From positions 253,782,228 to 253,846,227 of the forward strand of contig JAVHZZ010000004.1 in the NCBI GenBank assembly GCA_036250195.1: a DNA stretch of 64,000 nucleotides, in the 5' to 3' direction. Source of the stretch: Mixophyes australis (lineage: Eukaryota; Chordata; Amphibia; Anura; Limnodynastidae). Under the pieces are notes generated by a model. That model saw only the letters and a program-made list of their open reading frames with translations. It ran no database searches and had not been told where the DNA came from. Shown here piece by piece: positions 35,602-46,192 of the stretch. The position numbers and the translations under genes were made by a program. How positions within the stretch are numbered: position 1 is the stretch's first letter; each line of letters starts with the position of its first letter.

Positions 35602-35683
35602 GTGCTCAGTAATCTCCTTAGTGAGGAGATCTCGTGAGAGTGAGACTATGACTCATTGTCTCACTAAGGAGATTACTGAGCAC
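35602..35683. repeat. Perfect 24-bp inverted repeat with a 34-nt loop
   Basis: GTGCTCAGTAATCTCCTTAG continuing to 35625 is matched exactly by its complement at 35660-35683. The loop also contains GTGAGA/TCTCAC-type partial complementarity that could extend the structure. No known element end recognised. Confidence 0.9.
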
Positions 35684-35864
35684 CGTGGCCACACTTACAG
35701 GGACAGCAGGCAGCTAACAGCATCAGATTTGCTGTTACCTGCCTGCCAGCATGCCGTACCTGACAGTCTGAGTGGGTGGGTGGGACCGCTCCCGACCCGA
35801 GGCCCTCCATCTGCCCGAGACCCCTGGGCTGTAACCCAGAAAATTTTCGGGTTAGTCTGGCCCT

Positions 35865-35991
35865 GGGCCTCAGTCACATTCTATATTAAAGCATGGGGAG
35901 AATATAGAAATCCCACACAGTCGGGAATTGAGCTCTTGACCTCAGTGCTCTGAGGCAGAAGTGCTAACCACTAAGCCACCATGCAGCCCAC
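35865..35991 (-). mobile_element. tRNA-derived SINE
   Basis: On the minus strand from 35991: GGGCTGCATGGTGGCTTAGT, then GGTTAGCACTTCTGCC (A-box-like) and GAGCTCAATTCC (B-box-like), the arrangement of tRNA-headed vertebrate SINEs (V-SINE/HE1-like). The T-rich plus-strand stretch beginning at 35996 lies outside its head. The tail is not clearly delimited. It is not a functional tRNA because the cloverleaf is not maintained. Confidence 0.65.
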
Positions 35992-36514
35992 TTACTTTTT
36001 TTTTATTGGGGATAGGTATAATCGATCATAACCCATATAATTAACAAATTGGAAAGCTAGAATTCCCACTAACTACTAATAACACAAGAGTAATCTCTAC
36101 AATTGGCTGCAACTCATGAATGGGCAATCCTATTTACAAATCCTCATTCCTAAAAATAGACCATGGGAGACAACATAGCACAAAAATGCACCTCATTGAT
36201 TCATTTAATCTAAAACTAGGTGTCATCTAGAAACTAACCTAAACGTAAATCTAAATAAAACAAACTAAATAAAATGAGCCATTGTAAAATTCCAAATATT
36301 AAAGATAAAAAAATAAAATTACATATAAATATACTAGTTGGTGTATTAATTATCTCATAAGAACCTGCACTATTAATCTCACACTAATAATCTAAAGTGA
36401 CATTAATTTGGCTAAACCTTCCCAAGCCCACTTTTTAACTTAATGTGCAGACACTACAGACATGAGAAAAAAAACATAAATTCAGTGAAACTCATTAAAC
36501 TCTATAGACTCACT
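35992..36514. other. AT-rich, nothing recognised
   Basis: No open frame or repeat structure of note. Confidence 0.4.
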
Positions 36515-38432
36515 GGGCCTGAGTCATTAAGGAAAGTAAGGCAAAAAAAATGAGTAAATGTTCTCCTGGACAAATGATGTTACAATGCATGGAGTGCAAA
36601 ATAGTTTGTTATTTTGCACATAAGTTGAGTACTGCCTGTTTATTTATCTAGCACACAAATACTTGATAGCTTTATTTCTACACTGAAATTTAAAGTTGAT
36701 CTAGGACATGCCCTACCCCAACTATAAATCTGTCCAGACATTTTAAATTTACCTCCCCCTCCAATACAAAATGGTTTTGCCCAGGTGCAAAGTGATAAAG
36801 AAGTTTGGGACCTGAATGAAAATAAAGGAAACATATCTGAAGTTAAGATATTGTTTATGATAAAAGTTGGTGTCATGCTCTGATATTTTATGTACTGAAG
36901 ACACTATGAATTTATATCTAGGTTTGTTCATTGTATGAGATAATTGTAGGAAGTCGACAGACATAAGTCTAATCTTGTGTTAAATGACTGTATGTATTGT
37001 AAGTTAACTCATAATGTCATTCATACTTGAAAGAAAACACTTAAGCCTTGAGAGGACAGAACAATGATCAACTTATCTACCTCAAATGAAGTTCTGTATA
37101 TATGCCATAAATAGTTAGTATTATAGGAAGGTCACTGTCGCAATTATGTATTCTGTGACAGGACATTAACATATGGAATAGTTTGCAGATGTTCTGAGTC
37201 CCGGGAACCATAATACTGAACAGGTAATAAATGTGTCAAAAATCATTTGTTATCATAAGATTAATGGGTTCTTGGGACCAGCTCATCATATTGTATCAAT
37301 ACATAACTTGTTCATTGTAGAAGTACAATTACTACTAACAAAACTTGGATAAGTGCCAGACAACGGACTATATAAACTACTTCTACTAACTATGTCTATT
37401 TTGTATGAATTAGGCATCTGTGTGCAAAAAAACGGAAGATTTGCTTTTCATTTGACTCTGCGTTCTGAGATATTATTTCTGTGAAGATACCAGGTTTCTG
37501 GCCCAATGCTACCCACTTCACGCTGGCTTGCCACCCCTGGGTGCCTTCCTATTCCAGGGAAGTCTTCCCAGTACCTTCTAGGATTCGTATATCCACTCAG
37601 GCAAATGCAGTTACAAAAGTATAACAGTACATTTATTGTCATACAAACAACACTAGAATATTATGTACACACAGTAAATAAATGCCAGGCAGGTTTTACC
37701 AAATCATCTGTCCCTTACCCCAATAGCTTAAGGAGTTATAGTCACCTGGCTGTCCAGACTTCACGACCTATGGATCTCTCTCAGCTGCATATATAGACTC
37801 TAGTTAGAGAACGACAACTCAAAACGAGATCTTGCACTCTTCATGAATGAAATCCCAGAATGAACACCCCCTCCCCCCTCGAGTGGCTCCTTATATCCCA
37901 TGTTTAATTTCCACAGTCTTTCCCCTCCCTGGGAAAACTCCTGGGTCTATTCTTCTTAACCATTGGTCAGTGCTGGACTAGGGAGGGGGGTTGGAGAGAG
38001 GAGTGAAGATGAGCTGTCCTTCCACAGAACCTCCCCTGTTAGATGGCCTGTCTGGACTAGCCTGGTGAGAACAATGGACACTAATTAGTTTTCCCACTCC
38101 AGCAGCTCGCAACCTGATCCCTACCCATAATCCCCCTGGCTTCACTTTAAAGACAATGAATAACCTTACTGCAAGTCATCAATATATAATACACAATATA
38201 CATATTTACACTGAGCTACAATGTCCCCTTAGCCACATGTAATTGGACAATGCATTTGTAGTCTGGTGGGCTGGGGAACAAAATCAAGGGCTATAAAAAG
38301 TACTTGCTATAATCCACATTATGTGAGAAACGAGAAATAGAATGGTTAGGGCTATCACACTCGTTTCGTCACAATTTCCTTATCAAAAGTTACTCCTTTT
38401 TTATGCTTTGCTCTCCTTAATGACTCAGGCCC
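36515..38432. mobile_element. MITE with GGGCCTGA[G/T]TCATTAAGG termini, split by a 1.6-kb insert
   Basis: Left end GGGCCTGAGTCATTAAGGAA at 36515; right end TCCTTAATGACTCAGGCCC ending 38432. ACT flanks both ends, so a 3-bp target duplication is possible. The interior matches the MITEs at 39521 and 40855 (TTGATAGCTTTATTT, AAAGTTGATCTAGGACATG). Without the insert it would be about 325 bp. Confidence 0.75.
36793..38385. mobile_element. 1.59-kb insert inside the MITE, short TIRs, 4-bp TSD
   Basis: Starts TGATAAAGAA and ends TTCCTTATCA, giving inverted ends TGATAA[A/G]GAA. It is bracketed by AAAG at 36789-36792 and 38386-38389. No transposase is visible, so it would be non-autonomous. The interior has open stretches under 100 codons only. 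The superfamily is not assigned. Confidence 0.5.
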
Positions 38433-39520
38433 ACTGAGGTCCTCTGAATGCAGAGAATGCAGTCTGAACACCTTCTTAAAAAATTGCCTCAATCCGTCAC
38501 CTCCATTGCTGTGCTTTTGACGAGTTCTACCACCATCACTGTATGATCCAATGGATTGCCCTTTTGCTTAAGAGCAAAATGTTCAGATACACTATGCTTC
38601 TTGAGCTGGTTAATTATTGTAAACCAATGTTCCCTAAAATGTGTTTTCAAAGGTCTAGTGGTTCACGCTAACTTATGGATGCAATGCCATACTCCCAACA
38701 GAGGTGCTGTTGTGTGTTTAACCTATGCCATTCCAGCAATGTAATACTCTTGTCTCCTGCTATTTTGGCTCTCTGACCTTGTTATTGACCTTGTGCCTGG
38801 ATATTGACTATTCTCACTGTCTGTTGCCTGTCAATTACTCTGTACCTAGTTTTTTACTATCCTTGCTGTCTGCTACCTATTTTACTGGTATTGGAGTTTG
38901 ACCGCTCCATTCCATCTACTGTTGCCTGGACCTCCTGTACCCTTGAACCTTGCCTGTGGGTACCTGTGTTCTTCCCTACTATTTGTGAGTCTTTATTACT
39001 TCTGTATTCTTAATCATACCCTCTGTAGCGACACAGAGTCCCTACTCCGAACAAGACTCCACTACCATTTAATTAAGTCATTTTGGCAGCAGAGTATCAG
39101 TGAGTGTATCTAGCACTAAGAGAAAAGGAACTGCTAGAGGTGAATGCTACAGTGAATCTGGTTCTAGCTATCTTATTATGGTCTAGACCATCCTGGCCTC
39201 ACAATGATATAGATAGCATAGGATGACTCACAATGTGGAACTATAGACACTATGTTCAGTGCCATTCGCTGAAGAAACTATTTCAGATGCTTTTCTTTTA
39301 TTAAAGCCACAAGACACATTGATCAACTGCAGAAAAAGCAACCCAAAGGCCTAGGTGCTAACCATATATTTTCACTTTCAGTGTGACAGTATTCAGGCCA
39401 CTTGGGACAAGAAAATGCTTTAGATTTCTATATTTCTTAAAACTAATATTGAATTTAAACAAAATTATATTACTGAGCACTGAGTTTTGTTTTAAAACCT
39501 GAAAGTTCTTAGAGATGATT
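38433..39520. other. Probable LTR tail fragment and unassigned DNA
   Basis: Positions 38730-39070 have the CTTGTTATTGACCTTG, TTGACTATTCTC and TTGCCTG phrases that recur in frog gypsy LTRs, as I recall them. No ends could be defined. The rest is unassigned. Confidence 0.3.
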
Positions 39521-39849
39521 GCCTGAATCATGAAGAAAAGTTAAGCAAAAGTAAGTAAGTAAGGCAAAACCATGTCGCATTGGAGGGAGAGGTAAATTTA
39601 AAATGTGATGGCAGATTTATACTTGGGGTAGTGCATGTTCTAGATCAACATTAAATTCAAATAAAATTTCAGTGTAACAAATAAGCTCTCAAATATTTGT
39701 GTGCTACATGAAAAAACAGACAGTATTTTCCTTATATGTAAAATTATAGACTAATTTACACGCCTTGCATTGCAGCATGGTTTGGTTCAGAAAACTTGAG
39801 TTAGAAAACGTACTCAGTTTCTTGCTTAACTTTCCTTAATGAATCAGGC
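39521..39849. mobile_element. MITE, intact copy, inverted relative to 40855
   Basis: GCCTGAATCATGAAGAAAAG at the left and TTTCCTTAATGAATCAGGC at the right, about 329 bp. The interior shares TAGATCAACATTAAATTC and the GTGTGCTACATGAAAAAACAG block with the copies at 36515 and 40855. Confidence 0.8.
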
Positions 39850-40854
39850 CCGAGTTGTTTAATTTGACGAGATCTATTATTAAATGATTTGAGACAAAAG
39901 GAATTATCTACAAGACAAATTACCCAAAACTATATTTTACAGCTCAGGTGCTTCTTGTCTATCCATTTTATTTTGTATAGCAAGCTTTTTGGATAGTCTC
40001 TCTGCCTAAAATTTTACAACATTTGATGTGCATAACAAAAACTGTTTATTTAGTAAAATTGCATTTTGTGTTTTCAATTGGCTTTTTGGGATATTTCTAA
40101 CCCATGGTCTATGATGTGCATTGATGAAATGCAGATAGTTATTCAAGTAAACTGGATAACTGGCTAAATTAGATGATATAAACCTTGTGCCCTAAATTGA
40201 AAGGATCATATCCAGAAAGTTTACAGATGTGTAACTAAAAGTGTTTGTTAATTTTAGATTAAATATATGTAATTTATTTTATATTTATTTCAATAATTCA
40301 CCCAATCTAGTGCTAAATCAAAATGTTCATCCCAGATAATAAATAGGTCATCAATAGACTTGCCACATAACACTAGGTTCACCATGAATGGGCCATCCCA
40401 CACATACTACTTCTCAAACTGGCCCATATAGAGTTTCTCAAAACTCAGGGCAAACCTAGTGACCACGGTTAACCCAAGTGTCAATAGTGAAGATAGAATT
40501 TAGTGTCAAAACAGAAAGCAATTATATGTTAAAAGAAAAGTTAAGAAATTAAAGATAAACTCACATTGGCTGACTGAGATCCCTATGTCATTTTTTAGGA
40601 AAACTTTCGACTGCTCCTACACCAGCTGTATGTGGGATGTCACTATCTCGGGTTAAGAACCCATTTCATTCAACTTCTTCACTTTTACAAAATTTGAAAA
40701 ATATCTATAAAAGGAGATCTCAAATAGGCAATCCCATGTCAGAGATACCATGCACATTTTGATAAAAATCTAAATTTGTATTGGTTGGGCCTGATGACTC
40801 ATAGAATAAATGTTTAGCGGCTTAGAGTGAATTGTAAAATAAGATAAAGATATT
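39850..40854. other. AT-rich, nothing recognised
   Basis: No coding motif, tandem repeat or terminal repeat identified. Confidence 0.4.
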
Positions 40855-40922
40855 GCGCCTGATTCATTAAGGAAAGTAAAGCAAAAAATGATTAAGTTTT
40901 CTCCTGGACAAAACCATGTTAC

Positions 40923-42255
40923 TGTCACGGTTTGGTATTCTGGACTCTGGATCCGTTCAAAGATGTTGTGAGAACGGATCCTCAGGGAGAATCTAACAAT
41001 AAACTGGCAAGTGGTAATGGTAACCCGAGGTTCCAATAGATGACAGATGCAGGATAAAAGTACAATCAGCGGTTTAATGATGACTGAATGAATATACAAG
41101 AAAGTCTTGGTAGATGCATAAACACTAGAAACGTGGTACAAGATGGGCGGAGCCACCGACAATGTCATAGGCAATATGAACAATCAACAGACAAATGGAT
41201 ATGGCTTTGAATGAACAGTCCAGCAATAGAAAGAATGAGGCACAGGTGTACGGTATCACAATAGCGCAGCACACATCAAAGGAGAGTTTAACAGTCCAGG
41301 TAGCAGTAGATACACAGTAGATGCGGCAGGGACCCGATACCAAATAGTGCCTTAATGCTTTCAATGATACTTGAACAGTTCAGCCAGGAAAGAGGACAAC
41401 AAGTAGCTTGGTGATACGACCTGTAATGCCACTGAGCCGGAATGACCAATGCGGAACAGATGAAGCTGGATAGAACGGTTCAGAGAGATGACTTGAAGGA
41501 GCAACCTGACAGTCAGGTGTGGTTTAAACAGTCCCGTTCCAAAATCAGCGATACAGCGAAGGCAGGTGCGGCTGGAGCAGTATAGCCCGAGGAGTGACAC
41601 GCAGTAGAGATGGTTGCAGCTTGAGCGGTATAGCCTGTGAAGTTGCACACAGCGGAGGTGATTGTAGCTTGAGCGGTATAGCCCGTAATGTAGCACACAG
41701 GGTCGGTGGTTGCAGCTTGAGCGGTATAACTCACAGAATAGCACACAGCAGAGGTAGTTGCAGCTTGAGCGGTATAGCCCGTGGAGTAGCAACACAGTAG
41801 AAACAGGTGCAGCTGGAGCAGTATAGCCCGAGATGTAGCAAGACAGCAGAGGTAGATGCAGCTTGAGTGGTACAACCTGTAAAGTAGTAACACAGCAGTA
41901 ACGGGTGCAGCTGAAGCAACTTAGTCCATGGTGTAGCACACAGCAAAGATGGTTGCAGCTTGAACGGTACAGACCGCGGAGTAACAATACAGCAGAGGCA
42001 CTGACGATCCAGATGAGAGCTCATAGAATAGGTAGTGACCTAAACAGACAGGTAACTTGATCAACAGGCCCAGAGGAAAGGGAGGAAGTGCCTTTTCAAG
42101 TCTGGAGCCAACACAGGAACCAATTGGAATCTAATTAGAAGTGGACAGGTAATCAGTCTGCACATACGCAGATCAGCACTTAGAGGTTTGAAGTCTGTTA
42201 ATGAGACACATGTCTCAGTCTTGGTCTATGGAAGCCGAATGAGCAGCGTGTGACA
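40923..42255 (-). mobile_element. Solo LTR (1,333 bp), TSD GTTAC
   Basis: Starts TGTCACGG and ends GTGTGACA, flanked by perfect GTTAC at 40918-40922 and 42256-42260. The termini match those of the LTRs at 49574 and 55838 (TGTCACGGG...GAGTGACA), so it probably belongs to the same Tf1/sushi group. No internal coding region. The open frames at 41361-41987 are translations of its tandem repeat. Confidence 0.88.
41570..41995. repeat. 48/49-bp tandem repeat inside the solo LTR
   Basis: GCAGCTTGAGCGGTATAGCC and variants occur about every 48-49 bp (anchors at 41621, 41669, 41717, 41765, 41814, 41863, 41912, 41960), at least eight copies. Confidence 0.9.
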
Positions 42256-42484
42256 GTTACAATGCACATAAATTAAATACTGGCTGTTTTTTTCATGTAG
42301 CACACAAAAGCTTGATAGCTTTATTTTTACACTGAAATTTAAAGTTGATCTAGGACATGTTCTGCTCCAAATATAAATCCGCCATCACTTTTTAAATTTA
42401 TATCCCCATCCACCGCAACATGGTATTGCCAAGGTGAAAAGTTACTAATTTTATTTGCTTTACATTCATTATTGAATCACACCC

Positions 42485-42778
42485 ATTGTGTCTGTTCTCT
42501 GATTTAGATTGAATACAATTAATAAAATCAAGAAATGAGTTAAAGATAATAAGAAAAAATATCAATTTCTCTTATGTAACTACATTATCACTGTAATCTA
42601 TATCAGAGTAAGCTTTCACAAAGAATGGCAATATAATGTCTAACACGGAGAAGCTGTGTCCTTGACAGATATGAGTTCTTGTTTCTTTTACCTTTAAATA
42701 CTTAGGAGATTCGTATATAATAATTGTCTCTAAACAGAAGGATGCCATAACTGATTATATATATATATATATATATTA
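42485..42778. other. AT-rich spacer ending in a (TA)n run
   Basis: No gene. The TA run at about 42755-42776 is the target for the Tc1 element, which inserts at TA. Confidence 0.5.
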
Positions 42779-44405
42779 CAGTCAAGTCCATAAATATTGG
42801 GACAGCGACACAATTCTCATATTTTGGGCTCTATACACCACCACAATGGATTTGAAATGAAACTAACAAGATGTGCTTTAACTGCAGACTTTCAGCTTTA
42901 ATTTCAGGGTATTTACATCCAAATCAGGTGAAAAGTGTAGGAATTACAATGGTTTCTATATGTGCCTCACACTTTTTAAGGGGCCAAAAGAAATGGAACA
43001 ATCGACTCAAAACCTATTTCATGGACATGTGTGGGCTATTCCCTCGTTATTTCATCATAAATTAAGCAGGCAAAAGGTCTGGAGTTGTGTGACATTTGCA
43101 TTTGGAATCTGTTGCTGTCGACTCTCAATGTGAGATCCAAAGAGCTGTCACTATCAGTGAAGCAAGCCATCATTAGGCTGAAAAATCAAAACAAACACAT
43201 CAGAGAGATAGCAAAAACATTAGGTGTGGCCAAATCAACTGTTTGGAACATTCTTAAAAAGAAAGAATGCACCGGAGAGCTCAGCAACACCAAAAGACCC
43301 GGAAGACCACTGAAAACAACTGTAATGGACGACAAAATAATTTTTTTCCTGGTGAAGAAAAACTCCTTCACAACAGTTGGCCAAATCAAGAACACTCTCC
43401 AGGCGGTAGGTGTATATGTGTCAAAGTCAACAATCAAGAGAAGACTTCACAAGAGTGAATATAGAGGGTTCACCACAATATGTAAACCATTTGTGAGCCA
43501 CAAAAACAGGAAGACTAGATTAGAGTTTGGCAAACAACATCTAAAAAAGCCATTACAGTTCTGGAACAACATCCTATGAACAGATGAGACAAAGATCAAC
43601 TAGTACCAGAGTGATGGGAAGAGAAGAATATGGAGAAGGAAAGGAACTGCTCATGATCCAAAACATACCACCTCATCAGTGAAGCATGGTGGTGGTAGTG
43701 TCATGGTGTGGGCAAGTTTGGCTGCCAATGGAAATGTTTCCCTTGTATTTATTGATGGTTTGACACTGCTAACAAAAGCATCAGGATGAATTCTGAAGTG
43801 TTTCGGGCAATATTATCTGCTCATATTCAGTCAAATGCTTCAGAACTCATTGGACGGTGCTTCACAGTGCAGATGGACAATGACCCGAAGCATACTGCAA
43901 AAGCAACCAAAGAGCTTTTAAAGGCTAACAAGTGGAATGTTATGCAATGGCCAAGACAATCACCTGACCTGAATCCGTTTGAGCCGCATTTCACTTGATG
44001 AAGACAAAACTGGAGGGAAAATGCCCCAAGAACAAGCAGGAATTGAAGACATTTGCAGTAGAGGCCTGGCAGAGCATCACCAGGGATGAAACCCAGCGTC
44101 TGGTGATGTCTATGACTTCCAGACTTCAGGCTGTAATTGACTGCAAAGGATTTGCAAGAAAGTATTAAAAAGTGAAAGTTTGATATAGTATTGTTTAGTT
44201 TGTCCCATTACTTTTGGTCCCTTAAAAAGTGGGAGGCACATATAGAAACCGTTGTAATTCCTACACTGTTCACCTGATTTGGATGTAAATTCCCTCAAAT
44301 TAAAGTTAAAGTGCATCTTGTTTGTTCCATTTCAAATCCATTGTGGTGGTGTATAGAGCCCAAAATATGAGAATTGTGTCGATGTCCCAATATTTATGGA
44401 CATGA

Positions 44406-44408
<3 letters not shown>
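42779..44408 (+). mobile_element. Tc1-like DNA transposon (1,630 bp) with long TIRs
   Basis: Begins CAGTCAAGTCCATAAATATT and ends with the complement of CAGTCATGTCCATAAATATT, with TA at both flanks. The terminal inverted repeats are about 210 bp long: GGACAGCGACACAATTCTCA, CACCACAATGGATTTGAAAT and AAAAGTGTAGGAATTACAAT all recur inverted at 44200-44400. It encodes one broken transposase. Confidence 0.93.
43130..44168 (+). pseudogene. Tc1-family transposase, inactivated
   Basis: The N-terminal paired-like helix-turn-helix region is clear (SKELSLSVKQAIIRLKNQ, then REIAKTLGVAKSTVWNILKK), followed by the GRPLKTT linker. The DDE core shows TDET (first Asp), QMDNDPKHTA (second Asp) and SPDLNPFEPHF (Glu), the DD34E type of Tc1. 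Defects: TGA where Trp is expected before TDET (43577-43579), TAG shortly after (about 43601), a frame change near 43780, another near 43990, and no ATG at the expected start (GTG). It cannot make transposase. Confidence 0.92.

Positions 44409-44462
<54 letters not shown>
44403..44462. repeat. (TA)n microsatellite
   Basis: About 55 bp of TA dinucleotides directly after the Tc1 right end, continuing the target-site run. Confidence 0.95.
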
Positions 44463-44471
<9 letters not shown>

Positions 44472-44925
44472 CAGTGATGATTGTGATATATTTATCACCA
44501 TTTGAACATATATTCAAACAGGATGCAATTTCGTTTATTGTTATCTGTAGTACAAACAATGTTCTCTTCTATTCATGTGACTAAGTTGCATTATTCAAAA
44601 GCTCCTATGGACTGGCATCAAGTAGTCTGGTGTTTGAAGGAGCCAGTTGTCTCCTGTTATGTGCCTTTATATTCAAAACTTAGAAATCACAGTGCAATGA
44701 ATGTTTATTTAGGAAACGTTTTTTAGACTAATGCAGCAAAATGATTAGGTGCATTATCTTAAAAAAGGGAATTGTCTAGTGACTTACATGTTGTTTTCTG
44801 TATTGTGTGCTCATGTACCTCCCCTGAAAATAAAGGTTTTTAATATGTCAACCCTGTTGGTGTCTATATTCTTTTCCACATCTAGAGTAAATAAGTCCTT
44901 ATTAGTATCAATGGATCCCTTAGAA
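44463..44925. other. No recognisable gene
   Basis: AT-rich. Ends with the target sequence CCTTAGAA of the next transposon. Confidence 0.4.
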
Positions 44926-45189
44926 CCCTGATGGCTAACCTATGACACGCGTGTCACTAGTGATACGCTAAGGCAATTGGGCTGACACGCAGGGCCGGCA
45001 CTTCTGGATGTGCTAGATTGGCAGATCCCGACTTTCTCCTGCCCCCGATGCTTCTGGCTCCTCTCAGCTGTGACTGGCGCTTCCCCTCCCGCCCAGCACT
45101 CCCGGCGCTTCCGATGTGACGTGATGACGTCACGTGCATCCGCGTAGTCGGCTGCGCGGTCTTTCTTCCTGAGGCGGCGAGCAAATAGC

Positions 45190-45612
45190 AGGTAAGGAAA
45201 TACCTGCGGGGGGGGGTTTCAATGACTAAAAAATTACAAAAAAATACTGGGCAACGGCTGTAGGAGAGACAAGGAAATAACTGTGGGGGGACAACTAAAA
45301 CTGGCTGTGGGGGGGGGAAAGAAATACCTGCAGGGGGTACAATGACTGTAGAAGGGGGTAATGCAAATATCTGCAGGGGAGAGTAAGGAAAAATGGCTAA
45401 ATGCAGGGGGGTAATGAAAATATCAGCAGGATGAAGTAAGGAAAAATGGCTACAGGGGGGGTGTCAATGGCTACAGGGGGGGTAATGAAAATACATGCAG
45501 AGGGGGTAATGAAAATATCTGCAGGGTGAAGTAAGGAAAAATAGCTGCAGGGGGTGGGGGCAATGGCTGTCGGAGGGAGAAATGACAATGGCCAAAGGTG
45601 GGTAATGAAATT
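45190..45612. repeat. G-rich minisatellite in the 5' part of hAT-2
   Basis: Variants of GGGGGTAATGAAAATATCTG CAGGG and AGTAAGGAAAAATGGCTACA, irregular units of about 25-45 bp, between the left end of the element and its gene. Confidence 0.75.
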
Positions 45613-46192
45613 AATTTTACTATTAGTTAAGATTTTTTTTATATATATACATATATTTTTAGAGATATTATCAATTATATAAATTTTTATACACTTTACT
45701 ACCCACAGCGCTGTTTTTCTTATGTTTAGATGCGTGGTTTAGTAAGAGGGAGTGCAATAGTCCCTTTTAACAGCCATCATCTTGACTTTTATCTTTCTCC
45801 AGGGTTCTTCTTCTGGAGGCTGTGTTTTTCCTGTCCTGTCATCTGGAGCCACTTCTACTGTTCCAAGCCCAGTCTAGTTCCTGCTCCACAGACTTGCTGA
45901 GTTCTGCCAAAAGTGCTGCAGGTACGTGCCTGCCTACTGCTAGTTACAGAAGGGAGTATGTAGTGTAGTGCTTTAAATGATTTTGTACAGGAGTCTGTCC
46001 AACAACACCATTACAGAGGTAATAAAGCAGTCAATAGGTTTTTAATTACCTCTGTACCAGGGTTGTTGTACTGACTCCTGGTACAAAATAATATAAGTTA
46101 ATTTATGAATTAACCTTATAGAAAATGCCCTGATGTTTATTTATGTATTGTTGCAACCCTGAGATGGAGAATCTAAAACATAAAAAGCAAGA

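Larger units (their letters stand above)
40855..42484. mobile_element. MITE split by a solo LTR
   Basis: The left part (40855-40922) begins CGCCTGATTCATTAAGGAAA. The right part resumes at 42261 with AATGCACATAAATTAAATAC and ends near 42484 at CATTATTGAATCACACCC. The two parts join cleanly if the LTR and one GTTAC are removed. About 290 bp of MITE. Confidence 0.8.

Noticed and set aside
35880..35991. A functional tRNA gene
   Set aside because: A- and B-box-like words are present but the arms do not pair and the sequence continues as a SINE body.
41361..41987. 208-codon minus-strand open frame and its antisense partners
   Set aside because: Lies wholly in the solo LTR, and its repetitive Cys/Tyr/Ser text follows the 48-bp array.
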